From: Planococcus maritimus
Lineage (GTDB): Bacteria; Bacillota; Bacilli; Bacillales_A; Planococcaceae
Reading direction: 5' to 3'
Length of the DNA stretch: 64,000 bases
Assembly: GCF_001592825.1 (NCBI RefSeq)
Contig: NZ_LTZG01000001.1
Location: forward strand, 1,054,001 to 1,118,000
This document shows, one piece after another, positions 27,544 to 36,637 of this stretch. Position 1 is the stretch's first letter; the number at the start of each line of letters is the position of its first letter. A model generated the notes under the pieces. The model made no database searches. It had not been told where the DNA came from and saw only the letters and a program-made list of their open reading frames with translations. The translations under genes were made by a program, and so were the position numbers.

Positions 27544-27585
27544 CAAAAAAAGCAGAAGTCGGGATTTCCCCCGCCTCCTGCTTAG
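27544..27585 (-). terminator. Intrinsic terminator of the ABC exporter pair
   Basis: The minus strand has AAGCAG..GCGGG / CCCG..CTGCTT with a small internal loop, then seven T. Confidence 0.75.
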
Positions 27586-27591
27586 GTTTCA

Positions 27592-29415
27592 CTATAATTT
27601 GGCATCTGTCAGCATCGTGGCGTACAAGCCGCCTTTATTCAGCAATTCGTCCTGGCTGCCTGCTTCGACCAATTTGCCGAGTTCCATGACGTAAACAGAG
27701 TCTGCCTTTCTCACCGTGTTCAAACGATGGGCAATGACAAAGCTTGTGCGGCCTTCCATCAGGCGTTCAAGCGCTTCTTGGATTTTCAACTCGGTCACAG
27801 TGTCGATCGAGCTCGTCGCCTCGTCAAGCAGTAAAATGACCGGGTCGGCAATAAGCGCGCGGGCAATTGACAACAGCTGCTTCTGGCCTTGGCTGATCAT
27901 CGAACCGTCGCCAGACAATACCGTGTCATAGCCTTCTGGCAACTTGGAGATGAATTCATGGGCATTGGCTTGCTTCGCCGCTTCCACCACTTCTTCATCG
28001 CTTGCATCGAGTTTGCCGTAGCGGATATTGTCGCTGACCGTCGCCTCAAACAAGAACGGGTCTTGTAAGACAAAGGCAATTTGCTTGCGCAAAGTCTCTC
28101 TTGGCATCGCACCGATCGGCGTGCCGTCAATGCGAATTTCGCCTTCATTGACATCATAAAACCTAGCCAATAGCTGCATGACGGTCGTTTTCCCGGCACC
28201 TGTCGCACCGACAAAGGCTGCCGTCTGCCCGGTTTCGACCGTGAAGCTTAAATCACGGATGGTCCATTCCTCTTCGGCGCCCTCGTATTTGAAAGACACC
28301 TTATCGAATTCAACTTTTCCGTCAAGACGTTTGTCGGCATTACGTTTCGTATCGTCCGCTTCTTCCGCTTCGTCCATGATGGCAAATACGCGTTCAGCCC
28401 CGGCAATGGCTGATAACACCGTATTGAATTGGTTCGCCAAATCATTTAATGGCCGCGTGAACTGGCGCGAATACTCAGTGAAAATGACGATGACGCCGAT
28501 TGTGACGGAACCGTTCAAGGCGAGCAATCCCCCAACACCTGCAACGAGTGCAAAACTGCCGTTATTCAAAAAGTTCATCACTTTGGGAATGAACCCCGCA
28601 TATGTCCAAGCCCAGAAACCGGTCCGGCGTAGACGCTCGCTTTTTTCGAGAAAATCATCCATGACACGGTCTTCTTGGGAAAAGGCTTTGACGATTTTTT
28701 GCCCTGAAATGGTTTCCTCGATCATGCCGTTCAAGTCGCCGACCGCTTTTTGCTGCTCTTTGTACAAACGCCCTGTTCGCTTGGTGATCCATCGAACCGA
28801 CACGTACATAAGCGGGATGATGATGAACGTCAAGATGGTGAGCATCGGGCTCAGCATCACCATTACGACCGCCGTCCCGACCAAAGTCAGGATGCTCGAG
28901 AACACTTGGATGAATGAGGTGTTAAGTGTCGATGAAACGTTTTCGATGTCGTTGGTCACACGGCTCATCAATTCTCCATGTTGCCGCTTATCAAAAAACG
29001 ACACTGGCAAGCGCTGCAAATGGCCGAATAATCCCGCCCGCATTTGGTAGATGACTTGCTGGGCGATGCCGACCATCCAATAGTTCTGCAAGTACAAGGA
29101 AACGGAATGAAGGACGTAAACGACGATGAGCCAGCCGATGATTAAGCCCATCCCTTCGAAAGCACCCGGCACAATGTAAGTATCAATGATATAGCCGATC
29201 AAAAATGGGCCGAGCAACGCCATGGCTGAACTAATGAAGACAAGCGCCAAGACGATGATCAACAACGTACGCTGTTCGTCCACCAACTTCCATATTCTTA
29301 GCAAGGTGGATTTCCAGTTTTTTGCGCGTTCATTCTTTTTATCTGGCGATTTCTTTAAATCTTCTTTGGTTAAGACGGGCTCATAGCCGAAAGGCCGGCG
29401 GATGGCATCAAACAT
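27592..29415 (-). CDS. ABC exporter half-transporter, subunit 2 (YfiC-like)
   Basis: The 607-aa protein has an N-terminal cytosolic extension, six membrane helices (about 60-340) and an ABC domain. Walker A GATGAGKTT is near residue 400. The signature is degenerate, SMISQGQKQ instead of LSGGQ. Walker B has the catalytic glutamate (VILLLDEATSS) and the switch histidine is present (VIAHRLNT). It pairs with the upstream half-transporter to give one consensus and one degenerate site. ATG at 29415 overlaps the upstream gene by 8 nt and has GAGGAGGTG before it. The 574+607 sizes resemble B. subtilis YfiB/YfiC; the substrate is not known. Confidence 0.88.
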   Translation of the reverse strand: MFDAIRRPFGYEPVLTKEDLKKSPDKKNERAKNWKSTLLRIWKLVDEQRTLLIIVLALVFISSAMALLGPFLIGYIIDTYIVPGAFEGMGLIIGWLIVVYVLHSVSLYLQNYWMVGIAQQVIYQMRAGLFGHLQRLPVSFFDKRQHGELMSRVTNDIENVSSTLNTSFIQVFSSILTLVGTAVVMVMLSPMLTILTFIIIPLMYVSVRWITKRTGRLYKEQQKAVGDLNGMIEETISGQKIVKAFSQEDRVMDDFLEKSERLRRTGFWAWTYAGFIPKVMNFLNNGSFALVAGVGGLLALNGSVTIGVIVIFTEYSRQFTRPLNDLANQFNTVLSAIAGAERVFAIMDEAEEADDTKRNADKRLDGKVEFDKVSFKYEGAEEEWTIRDLSFTVETGQTAAFVGATGAGKTTVMQLLARFYDVNEGEIRIDGTPIGAMPRETLRKQIAFVLQDPFLFEATVSDNIRYGKLDASDEEVVEAAKQANAHEFISKLPEGYDTVLSGDGSMISQGQKQLLSIARALIADPVILLLDEATSSIDTVTELKIQEALERLMEGRTSFVIAHRLNTVRKADSVYVMELGKLVEAGSQDELLNKGGLYATMLTDAKL

Positions 29416-31132
29416 ATTCCCCCACCTCCTCTGCTTGCTGGGACAATGCGATTTCACGATACAAAGAAGAGCTCTTCAGTAGTTCCTCGTGAGTACCGTA
29501 AGCTGAAGCGACGCCGTCTTCTAACAGCAGGATGCGGTCTGCGCGCATCGCTGTCCTCACTTTTTGGGTCACAAGCAATGTTGTTGCCTGTTCTTTATCG
29601 AGTTCTGCCCATAATGAGGATTCGGTTTTGACGTCAAGCGCACTCGTGCTATCGTCCAAAATCAAAATCGATGGTTTGCGGACCAACGCACGGGCGATGG
29701 ACAATCGTTGTTTCTGGCCGCCGGATAAATTGACGCCCTTTTGGCCAACGCGCGTTTCGTAACCTTTCGGAAAGCGCTGAACCGTTTCGTCGATTTGAGC
29801 TTTTTCCGCGGCTCCTTGAAGTTCTGGAAGTTCCGCCTGTTCATTGCCCCACGACAAGTTGTCGGAAATGCTGCCGGTAAAGAGCATCGACTGTTGCGGC
29901 ACGAGTCCAATGGTCTTGCGCAATTCCTGCAAGTCCCATTCCTTAATGTCTCGGCCATGAACTGACACACTTCCTTCTGTCGCCTCGTAAAATCTCGGGA
30001 TCAATTGCAAAAGCGAGGTCTTGCCGGAACCTGTAGCACCCATAATGGCCAGTTTTTCACGCGGGGCCAGCTTGAAACTGATATTCTGCAGCACCGGACG
30101 CGAAGTGCCAGGATACGTAAATGACACTTTATCAAAACTAACGGTCCCTTCCTCAATCGGTACAGTCTTCCCTTGAACCACCTCATCGCCGTCATTCGCC
30201 AAAAGAATTTCTTCAATTCGGTCAGAAGATGCCTTAGCGCGCGCAAATGCCATGATGATGAATGAAAACATCGAAAACGCACCCGTCATCCGCATCGCAT
30301 AGTTGACGATCGCAACCAATTCACCGATTTGTGCATCACCACTGCGAATATCAAAAGCCCCGAACCAAATGACTGCGAGCAGCGACACGTTCATGCCGAA
30401 TAGCAAGATCGGCAAAATGATCTCCATGATGCGGAACGCTTTGACTGTGTCTGTTTTCAGTGCCCCTGCCACTTCGGAAAAACGGTTTGCTTCATACTTG
30501 CCGCGCAAATACGCTTTGATCAACCGAACCGCCTGCAAATTTTCCTGCACGAGACGGTTGACCTTATCCAGTCGCTGCTGGACAAAACTGAAGTAGACGA
30601 CGCCTTTTCGGACCATTACGTACAAAAATGCTAGCAAAATCGGGAAGACGATGATCAAGTAAATCGCCAATTGCGCATTGACGACAAACGCCATGATCAT
30701 GCTACCGATAACTAAAAGCGGTGCACGCAGCATGATGCGCAAACTCATATACAGCACTTGCTGGATCAATTGGACATCACTCGTCAGCCGCGTAATAAGG
30801 CCAGATGCCGGAAATTTATTGAACATTGCGAGTGAGAAGCCTTGCACGCGTTTATACACTTCTTGCCTGACATCAAATGAAAAGCTGTGGGACACGTGGG
30901 ACGCGAAATACGAGTTGGCGACACCTGAAACAAAAGCGACCAATGACAAGCCCATGAGCACAAGCCCCAGACGAATGATGGTGTCCTGGTCTCCTGCCAC
31001 GATGCCGTCGTCGATGATGCTAGCAATGACTAAAGGCTGCAAGAGCTCGAGCACAACTTCCAATAGCATCAAAAATAAAGCGATGCCAATGAGCAATGAA
31101 TAAGGTTTGGTATAAGAAAAAACAGTTTTCAT
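29408..31132 (-). CDS. ABC exporter half-transporter, subunit 1 (YfiB-like)
   Basis: The 574-aa protein has six membrane helices and an ABC domain with Walker A GATGSGKTS near residue 365 and the canonical signature NLSGGQKQR. Walker B ends in Asp instead of Glu (LILDDSTSALD), and the H-loop histidine is Gln (LLVTQKVRT). It therefore supplies the degenerate half of a heterodimeric exporter with the overlapping downstream gene. The ribosome binding site is AGGAGG. This asymmetric architecture is known from multidrug exporters such as BmrCD, so drug or lipid efflux is a reasonable guess. Confidence 0.88.
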   Translation of the reverse strand: MKTVFSYTKPYSLLIGIALFLMLLEVVLELLQPLVIASIIDDGIVAGDQDTIIRLGLVLMGLSLVAFVSGVANSYFASHVSHSFSFDVRQEVYKRVQGFSLAMFNKFPASGLITRLTSDVQLIQQVLYMSLRIMLRAPLLVIGSMIMAFVVNAQLAIYLIIVFPILLAFLYVMVRKGVVYFSFVQQRLDKVNRLVQENLQAVRLIKAYLRGKYEANRFSEVAGALKTDTVKAFRIMEIILPILLFGMNVSLLAVIWFGAFDIRSGDAQIGELVAIVNYAMRMTGAFSMFSFIIMAFARAKASSDRIEEILLANDGDEVVQGKTVPIEEGTVSFDKVSFTYPGTSRPVLQNISFKLAPREKLAIMGATGSGKTSLLQLIPRFYEATEGSVSVHGRDIKEWDLQELRKTIGLVPQQSMLFTGSISDNLSWGNEQAELPELQGAAEKAQIDETVQRFPKGYETRVGQKGVNLSGGQKQRLSIARALVRKPSILILDDSTSALDVKTESSLWAELDKEQATTLLVTQKVRTAMRADRILLLEDGVASAYGTHEELLKSSSLYREIALSQQAEEVGEYV

Positions 31133-31259
31133 AAAGGTGCCTCCTGAACATTTCGAAACTCGAACTTTATATCATTTAGTATGCCATAATTTTCAGTTAT
31201 CAGGTAGGGAAATCCTTTTTTTGTCATGCTCTCAAGATCAGACGAGTTTATAGGCAACA

Positions 31260-31291
31260 AAAAAGCATACAGCGTATTGCTGTATGCTCCG
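31260..31291 (-). terminator. Intrinsic terminator of the EamA gene
   Basis: The minus strand has AGCATACAGC-aatac-GCTGTATGCT followed by TTTTTTG. Confidence 0.9.
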
Positions 31292-31295
31292 CTAG

Positions 31296-32207
31296 CTATC
31301 CTTCGTCCATAAGCTTTTTTTCATTGCCCGCAAAAGACAGCCACGTAACGAAAACCAACATGAGAAAGGCGCCGCCAATCTGCAGTGGCGAAAGAAAATG
31401 ACCAAACCAAACGAGCGAAATAACCATCGCGGTCAATGGTTCCATGGCCGATAGAATGCTCGTCTCCACGGGCGAAATAAAGCGCATGCTGCTCAAGAAC
31501 AAGACGAACGCCATCGTGCCGACCAGGATAATCGCGATGATCGCCAAGACGAGCAGTGGATCCGACAAGACATCCCACTCATCCGACAAAAAAATTGGAT
31601 TGATCAAGCCGAGAAAGATTCCACCGAACAGCATCGACCAGCCAACGACGAGCAAAACCCCCCATTCCTCCATGAGCCTAGCCGGATACAGCGTATAGAA
31701 CGTAAACGCCAAGCCGACAAGAATGCCCCAAAACAAGGCCTCTCCGCTAATGACAAGGGCATCCATTCGCCCGTCCGTCAATAATAGAAACAATCCGACT
31801 AGCGTACCAAGCATACCGAGAACCTGATACACCGGCGGCCATTTTTGCAAACGCATAGAAACGAAAATGATGACATATACTGGGGCCAAAAATTGCATCA
31901 GTGTAGCAAAAACGGCGTTACTCGTATCGATTGCTGCGACGAAACTATATTGGACCCCAAGCATGCCCGCAACAGAAAAAATCAATAACGGGCGCGTCCA
32001 TATTTTTTGACGGAAAATGGAGGTGACTTGAACCTGTTTCATTTTCAAAAACAACAGCAGCACGATTCCAGCCACGATAAGCCGGATGGTCAATAAGAAT
32101 GGAACAGAAATTGGGTAGACATCGAGTGTCCACTCCATTAGCGGGCCGGTCGCTCCCCAAAGCATCGCTCCTATCAATATCATGGAAACTCCTTTAAGAC
32201 GTTCCAA
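31296..32207 (-). CDS. EamA (DMT superfamily) permease
   Basis: The protein of about 303 aa has ten predicted membrane helices in two EamA repeats. The first begins ILIGAMLWGATGPLMEW; the second contains EALFWGILVGLAFTFYTLYP and SAMEPLTAMVISLVWFG. It should export or import a small metabolite. TTG at 32207 with AAGGGG at 8 nt gives the start MERLKG; an internal ATG at 32183 with AAAGGAG just upstream is a strong alternative. It is monocistronic with its own terminator. The substrate is unknown. Confidence 0.83.
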   Translation of the reverse strand: MERLKGVSMILIGAMLWGATGPLMEWTLDVYPISVPFLLTIRLIVAGIVLLLFLKMKQVQVTSIFRQKIWTRPLLIFSVAGMLGVQYSFVAAIDTSNAVFATLMQFLAPVYVIIFVSMRLQKWPPVYQVLGMLGTLVGLFLLLTDGRMDALVISGEALFWGILVGLAFTFYTLYPARLMEEWGVLLVVGWSMLFGGIFLGLINPIFLSDEWDVLSDPLLVLAIIAIILVGTMAFVLFLSSMRFISPVETSILSAMEPLTAMVISLVWFGHFLSPLQIGGAFLMLVFVTWLSFAGNEKKLMDEG

Positions 32208-32414
32208 TCCCAGCACCCCTTCACTTCGAAATAACAAATCCGTGATGAATTACCTAATTTTTCTTTTACAATCTCCTTAACCGGTCAAAATCGGGACATT
32301 TTAAGTGATTTCCTCAATTTTCAACCGAATCATGCCTATTCTCTCATGAGAGGGTAAAAAAAGGTAGTATCATTTCTGTGCTAAAATTCCCGTGTTATAT
32401 TTTTGTAAAGTGGT

Positions 32415-32445
32415 GACGAAAGACCTTTTCTTCTTTATAATGAAA
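32415..32445 (+). promoter_or_regulatory. Promoter of the PAS-GGDEF-EAL gene
   Basis: -35 GTGACG, 17-bp spacer, -10 TATAAT, about 28 nt before the AAGGAG ribosome binding site. Confidence 0.55.
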
Positions 32446-32473
32446 GTACAAAACGGTTAAGGAGCGTCAGTTT

Positions 32474-34480
32474 ATGAGTGAAAAGCAGGAGTTTTTGGCA
32501 CAGAGCCTAGCATATAACCACATTCCCTTCCCCATCATCATTTTCGACCAACAGGGGCTCATCACTTGGTTCAATGGGCATGCCGAACGCATCTTTCAAC
32601 TAAATACAGAAACAGCTATAGGTCATCCCTTTTCGTATATGAACCCAGAACAAGCATCGCTCCACAAGCAGCCTTGGGAAACACTGCTAGAAAGTACGGA
32701 TCCGGTTCGATTCGAAAACATGGAAATAGGGCTCGGCAGTACCGGCCAAAGCTATTCCACAATCGTTACGAAAGCGTTCACATCACATGGCGATCGTTTT
32801 CTTCTGACGATCTACGAAGTTGATGATAGCGTAAGCGCAGATTCGACAGCAAGAGAATTAAGTCATCTTCGCCACGGGCTGGACGATTCATTTATGATGA
32901 CTTATTTTGACCAAGAGTTCCTAATCACCTATGCAAATCCCCATTTCCTCAAACTCAGTAAATGGACCCCAAAACGCGTACTCGGCAAACCTGTGTGGCA
33001 AATGTTTCACGATGGCGAAGAAGATCTTGAATTTGTCGACTCCATTCTAGAAAGCCTGAAAAATGGCCAAGTTTGGAACGGCGAGGCGAAAAAAGCCACC
33101 AAAGACGGGGAACCGTATTGGGTGGACCTAACAGCGATTCCGATGCAATTATCTAAAGAAGATGTGTATTATATTTTCCTTGAAAAAGACATAACGGAAA
33201 CAAAGAATGCTCAAAAACACCTTGAGGAAATTGCTTTTATCGATCCTATTACAGGACTTGCGAATCGCCACCGCCTTGAACAAGCGGTTGCAGAACACGT
33301 AAAAGAAGGTCGTCATTTCTCTTTCCTATTTCTCGATATTGACCGTTTCTACACCTTACGTGATGTATCGGATACGGATACAGAAAATGAATTGCTCATT
33401 GAATTTACCAAACGCTTGCGCATGTATTTTTCCGATTCATTGATCACGCGCGCAGGGCTCCATGAATTCGCGTTGATTACGCCTTTACCGAATTGGTTTA
33501 TCGAAGGTTTCTTGCCGTATTTACAGCAGCACCCAATCTATATCCGCGGTACAGCAGTCCCTTTGACTGTCAGTGGCGCCATCACGAAATATCCGGAAGA
33601 TCAGCAAAGTTTCATCCACTTGATCAAAGCATCTTATGCGACCATCAAGAAAGTCAAAGACCGCGGCGGCAGCGCCATTTCCACTTTGACAGCAGACGAC
33701 CACGAACGCTTGAACCGCAAAGCGCTTATTGAAAAGCGACTTGTCCATGCACTCGACCGGAAAAATCTACAATTGTTGTACCAGCCGCAAGTAAATCTTT
33801 TGACTGGCAACGTCGAAAGTGTAGAAGCGCTGGTCCGGTGGAATGACGATGAAATCGGCGTCGTTACGCCTGATGAACTCATTCCGATTGCTGAAGAAAA
33901 TGGCATGATTCATGAGATCGGCAGCTTTGTGGCAGAAACGGCCTGTGCACAATTGAGAGATTGGAAAGCAAAAGGCATCAATATGCGCATCAGCATCAAC
34001 TCTTCCATCCGTGAATTCCGTGATAAAGATATGGCCAGCAAGCTGATTGAGCAAATCAAAGCGACTAATTGTGATCCTCATTCTCTAACAATCGAAATCA
34101 CTGAGAAGTTTGCGCTTGAAGCTGAAGCCGAACGCCCAATCATGCAGCAAATGAACCGTCTGAACCAACAAGGCGTGCAATTCGCATTGGACGATTTCGG
34201 AACAGGCTATGCTTCTTTCCGTTACATGCTGCTATTGCCGATTTCTTCTTTGAAGATCGACCGTACCATTATTCAATCGATTACCAAACAAGAGAAGATG
34301 CAAAAGATGATTAACGGCATGATCCAATTTGGCAAGTCGCTTGATTTCCAAGTGACTGCTGAAGGGGTTGAAACGAACGATCAGCTTGAGCTGCTTCGTG
34401 TAATGGGATGCAATAGCATCCAAGGGTATATCGTCAGCCATCCGATGAATACTGAAGAACTTGAAAGATGGTTAAAATAG
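32474..34480 (+). CDS. PAS-PAS-GGDEF(degenerate)-EAL cyclic-di-GMP phosphodiesterase
   Basis: The 668-aa soluble protein has two N-terminal PAS domains (about 10-115 and 130-245), a GGDEF-type domain (about 255-410) and an EAL domain (about 425-665). The GGDEF motif reads GLHEF near 329 and the first metal motif is DIDRFYTLRD, so cyclase activity is unlikely. The EAL domain is intact: VEALVRW, the Asn in SINSS, EITEK, DDFGTGYAS, KIDRT and AEGVET are all present. I predict a c-di-GMP phosphodiesterase controlled by a PAS-sensed signal and possibly by GTP at the GGDEF domain. No membrane segment is seen. Confidence 0.92.
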   Translation: MSEKQEFLAQSLAYNHIPFPIIIFDQQGLITWFNGHAERIFQLNTETAIGHPFSYMNPEQASLHKQPWETLLESTDPVRFENMEIGLGSTGQSYSTIVTKAFTSHGDRFLLTIYEVDDSVSADSTARELSHLRHGLDDSFMMTYFDQEFLITYANPHFLKLSKWTPKRVLGKPVWQMFHDGEEDLEFVDSILESLKNGQVWNGEAKKATKDGEPYWVDLTAIPMQLSKEDVYYIFLEKDITETKNAQKHLEEIAFIDPITGLANRHRLEQAVAEHVKEGRHFSFLFLDIDRFYTLRDVSDTDTENELLIEFTKRLRMYFSDSLITRAGLHEFALITPLPNWFIEGFLPYLQQHPIYIRGTAVPLTVSGAITKYPEDQQSFIHLIKASYATIKKVKDRGGSAISTLTADDHERLNRKALIEKRLVHALDRKNLQLLYQPQVNLLTGNVESVEALVRWNDDEIGVVTPDELIPIAEENGMIHEIGSFVAETACAQLRDWKAKGINMRISINSSIREFRDKDMASKLIEQIKATNCDPHSLTIEITEKFALEAEAERPIMQQMNRLNQQGVQFALDDFGTGYASFRYMLLLPISSLKIDRTIIQSITKQEKMQKMINGMIQFGKSLDFQVTAEGVETNDQLELLRVMGCNSIQGYIVSHPMNTEELERWLK

Positions 34481-34487
34481 TGATGGT

Positions 34488-34528
34488 TGTCCCAAACTGT
34501 GGAGTTTCCGCGGTTTGGGTTTTTTATT
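34488..34528 (+). terminator. Intrinsic terminator of the GGDEF-EAL gene
   Basis: CCCAAAC...GTTTGGG with a wide loop, followed by TTTTTTA. Confidence 0.75.
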
Positions 34529-34559
34529 GCGCTGGGGGGATAGCGCCTCTTGGATAGCC

Positions 34560-34645
34560 ACCGATTCGCTTGGGGTTGAGCTTTCGTGAGAAGCCAGGAA
34601 GATCACCTGTCTTCTCACTTCGCTTCACCCTGGGCGCGGATCGGC
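34560..34645 (+). ncRNA. Structured hairpin core, type B copy 1
   Basis: The fold is (A)CCGATTCGC/GCGGATCGG, GGGTTGAGC/GCTTCACCC, GTGAGAAG/CTTCTCAC, then CAGG/CCTG around AAGATCA. The stem sequences differ from type A by compensatory changes; the loop text CCAGGAA..CACCTGTC is the same. Confidence 0.55.
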
Positions 34646-34781
34646 TTTTGTATTTCGTTGAGGGTTCGGTATCCATTTGTTTGTGCTTCTGGAAGGTGCA
34701 TCAGCCAGTGGGGAAATCGCTTCCTTCGGCTAGGCGGAAGGTGCAGAGTTGAAAGTGGGAGGTGGCGTCGCTTGGATAGCC

Positions 34782-34867
34782 GCCGATTCGCTTGGGGTTG
34801 AGCTTTCGTGAGAAGCCAGGAAGATCACCTGTCTTCTCACTTCGCTTCACCCTGGGCGCGGATCGGC
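34782..34867 (+). ncRNA. Structured hairpin core, type B copy 2
   Basis: As copy 1, with a complete 10-bp outer stem GCCGATTCGC/GCGGATCGGC (one wobble). Confidence 0.55.
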
Positions 34868-34998
34868 TTTTGTATTTCGTTGAGAGTTCGGTGTCCTTTT
34901 GTTTGTGCTTCTGGAAGGTGCATCAGCTAGCGGGGAAATCTCTTCCTTCATCTAGGCGGAAGGTGATGAATTGAAAGGTGGCGGTCGCTTGGATAGCC

Positions 34999-35084
34999 GC
35001 TGATTCGCTTTGGGTTGAGCTTTCGTGAGAAGCCAGGAAGATCGCCTGTCTTCTCACTTCGCTTCACCCTGGGCGCGGATCGGC
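34999..35084 (+). ncRNA. Structured hairpin core, type B copy 3
   Basis: As copy 2. The outer stem starts GCTGAT, so a C-G pair has become U.G, still paired in plus-strand RNA. The loop reads AAGATCG. Confidence 0.55.
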
Positions 35085-35268
35085 TTTTAGAGTTCTTTGA
35101 GAGTTCGGTGTCCTTTTGTTTGTACTTCTGGAAGGTGCATCAGCTAGCGGAGAAATCGCTTCCTTCATCTAGGCGGAAGGTGATGAATTGGAAGGTGGCG
35201 TCGTTTGGATAGCCGTCTTATTAGGGTTAGTGTCATCCGTTTCATCTTTTGCATAGATTATTCCAACC

Positions 35269-35298
35269 AGAAAAAAACCGCCCGCAAAGCAGGCAGCC
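35269..35298 (-). terminator. Intrinsic terminator of the ThrE-type exporter operon
   Basis: The minus strand has GCCTGC-ttt-GCGGGC, then GGTTTTTTT. Confidence 0.8.
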
Positions 35299-35311
35299 TG
35301 TTGTTGATAAT

Positions 35312-35779
35312 TTATTCCTGGGTGAATCCCATTTTCTTCTGTGTTCGTTTTGCCTGATATTTGAAATACAATTGCATGATAACTTCTGCGAAAACCAAGC
35401 CCATGGCGATGGCACCTGAAATCATCAATGCCTGCACGGCAAAATCGACCGCTTCCATGTAATCATTTTCCACGATATTGCGCATCGCATTGTATGCACG
35501 GCTTCCGGGAACAAGCGGGATGATACCGGCGACACTGAAGATAATCATTGGCATTTTAAAGGTCTTCGCCAAAATATGTGCAACAATGGCGACAATAAAG
35601 GCGCCGGCGAATGTCGCTTGGATTGGGTCATCGAACAAGAGGAAATAAGTTCTGTAAAAAAGCCAGCCGCTCATTCCTACCAATCCACAACTAATCAACG
35701 TTTTTCTCGGGATATTGAAAATGATGCCGAATGCGCCGGCTGCCAAAAAACTTAGAAACGCTTCTAAAGGCCAGTTCAT
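35312..35779 (-). CDS. Threonine/serine exporter family, small subunit (ThrE_2/YjjB type)
   Basis: The 155-aa membrane protein has four to five helices and the PLVPGSRAYNAMRNIVENDY signature near residue 87, characteristic of the C-terminal half of ThrE exporters. It follows the large subunit by 12 nt with a strong AAGGAGGAG site, so both are made together. The pair corresponds to YjjP/YjjB, which exports dicarboxylates or amino acids in other bacteria; the substrate here is not determined. Confidence 0.86.
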   Translation of the reverse strand: MNWPLEAFLSFLAAGAFGIIFNIPRKTLISCGLVGMSGWLFYRTYFLLFDDPIQATFAGAFIVAIVAHILAKTFKMPMIIFSVAGIIPLVPGSRAYNAMRNIVENDYMEAVDFAVQALMISGAIAMGLVFAEVIMQLYFKYQAKRTQKKMGFTQE

Positions 35780-35791
35780 TCGATCTCCTCC

Positions 35792-36547
35792 TTAAAATGA
35801 CAATACAATGGCGATGCCGGCCCCGATGGCGAACGCCGTCAGAAACGCTTCCGCCCCCATCGACAAGCCAGATACAAAATGGCCAGCCATCATGTCGCGT
35901 ACTGCATTGGTGATCAACAAGCCTGGAACAAGCGGCATGACCGAGCCAATGATGATGGTGTCGGGGTCATTTCCGAATCCGCTATGGACTACCAGTACCG
36001 CTAAAGTACCAATCGCCACGGCTCCTATAAATTCCGCGAAAAATTTGACCCTCGTTTTTATGAGTACCATTTCCACAATGTAAAAGCCGATGCCCCCGAT
36101 CACGAAAGCGAATGGAATATCTGCCCAACCGCCTCCCATTAAAATCAGGAAACAGGCACTGGCAACTGCTGCTGCAAGAATTTGCAGCCATAATGGAAAC
36201 AAATAATGGGTTTTCTCGATTTCTGTCATTTCTTCATACGCCTGCTGCAAGGTTAATTGGTCTGCAACAAGGCGCCTGGAAACGGCATTGACGCGTGCTA
36301 CCCGTTCAAGGTCGGTGCGGCGTCCGTGTATGCGCACAAAGCGCGTCGGCAAATCATTGCTCGGGGAAAACATGATGCCCGCTGGAGTCACAAAGCAATG
36401 GGAATCCATCATGTTTTGCGAAACCGCCATCCGGATCATCGTGTCTTCCACCCGGTAGGTTTCTGCGCCGCTTTCCATCATGACTTTTCCGGCCAAGAGA
36501 AAACAATCCAGCGCAAGTTCTCTTCTGACTTCCGATATTTCGGTCAT
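35792..36547 (-). CDS. Threonine/serine exporter family, large subunit (ThrE_1/YjjP type)
   Basis: The 251-aa protein has an N-terminal cytosolic domain with the conserved ALDCFLLAGKVMMESGAETYRVEDTM (residues 13-38) and about five membrane helices including SVMPLVPGLLITNAVRDMMAGHFVSG near 202. It matches the DUF1212/ThrE_1 family. ATG at 36547 has AAGGGGGGAG upstream. It forms a two-gene operon with the small subunit and ends at the terminator near 35280. It probably exports threonine, serine or a related acid. Confidence 0.87.
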   Translation of the reverse strand: MTEISEVRRELALDCFLLAGKVMMESGAETYRVEDTMIRMAVSQNMMDSHCFVTPAGIMFSPSNDLPTRFVRIHGRRTDLERVARVNAVSRRLVADQLTLQQAYEEMTEIEKTHYLFPLWLQILAAAVASACFLILMGGGWADIPFAFVIGGIGFYIVEMVLIKTRVKFFAEFIGAVAIGTLAVLVVHSGFGNDPDTIIIGSVMPLVPGLLITNAVRDMMAGHFVSGLSMGAEAFLTAFAIGAGIAIVLSF

Positions 36548-36598
36548 CTGGTCTCCCCCCTTTTTCTTCTGTACCATCATACCGCAGAGAGGGCAAAA

Positions 36599-36628
36599 TG
36601 AAAACGCTCCGGTTACCGGAGCGTTTTG
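36599..36628 (-). terminator. Intrinsic terminator of the adh gene
   Basis: AAAACGCTCCGG-tta-CCGGAGCGTTTT forms a symmetrical hairpin; TTTTCATTTT follows on the minus strand. Confidence 0.8.
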
Positions 36629-36637
36629 TCGGTATCT

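Larger units (their letters stand above)
34540..35220 (+). repeat. Three-copy tandem repeat array, 222/217-bp period (type B)
   Basis: Hairpin cores start at 34560, 34782 and 34999, so the spacings are 222 and 217 bp. Each unit holds an 86-nt hairpin core and about 70 nt later the GTGGGGAAATCGCTTCC-like mini-hairpin, as in the type A array at 15151. The order and spacing of modules are the same in the two arrays although the sequences differ. Short open frames run through each unit (for example FREKPGRSPVF...), but they only reflect the repeat. No gene is supported between 34481 and 35311. Confidence 0.9.

Noticed and set aside
28178-29050. 290-aa open frame opposite the ABC exporter gene
   Set aside because: It is the antisense frame of a clear ABC transporter domain and has no start signal.
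34570-35212. Three near-identical 60-70 aa frames (FREKPGRSPVFSLRF...)
   Set aside because: They are created by the tandem repeat, differ in start and end, have no ribosome binding site, and the substitutions follow RNA pairing rather than codons.
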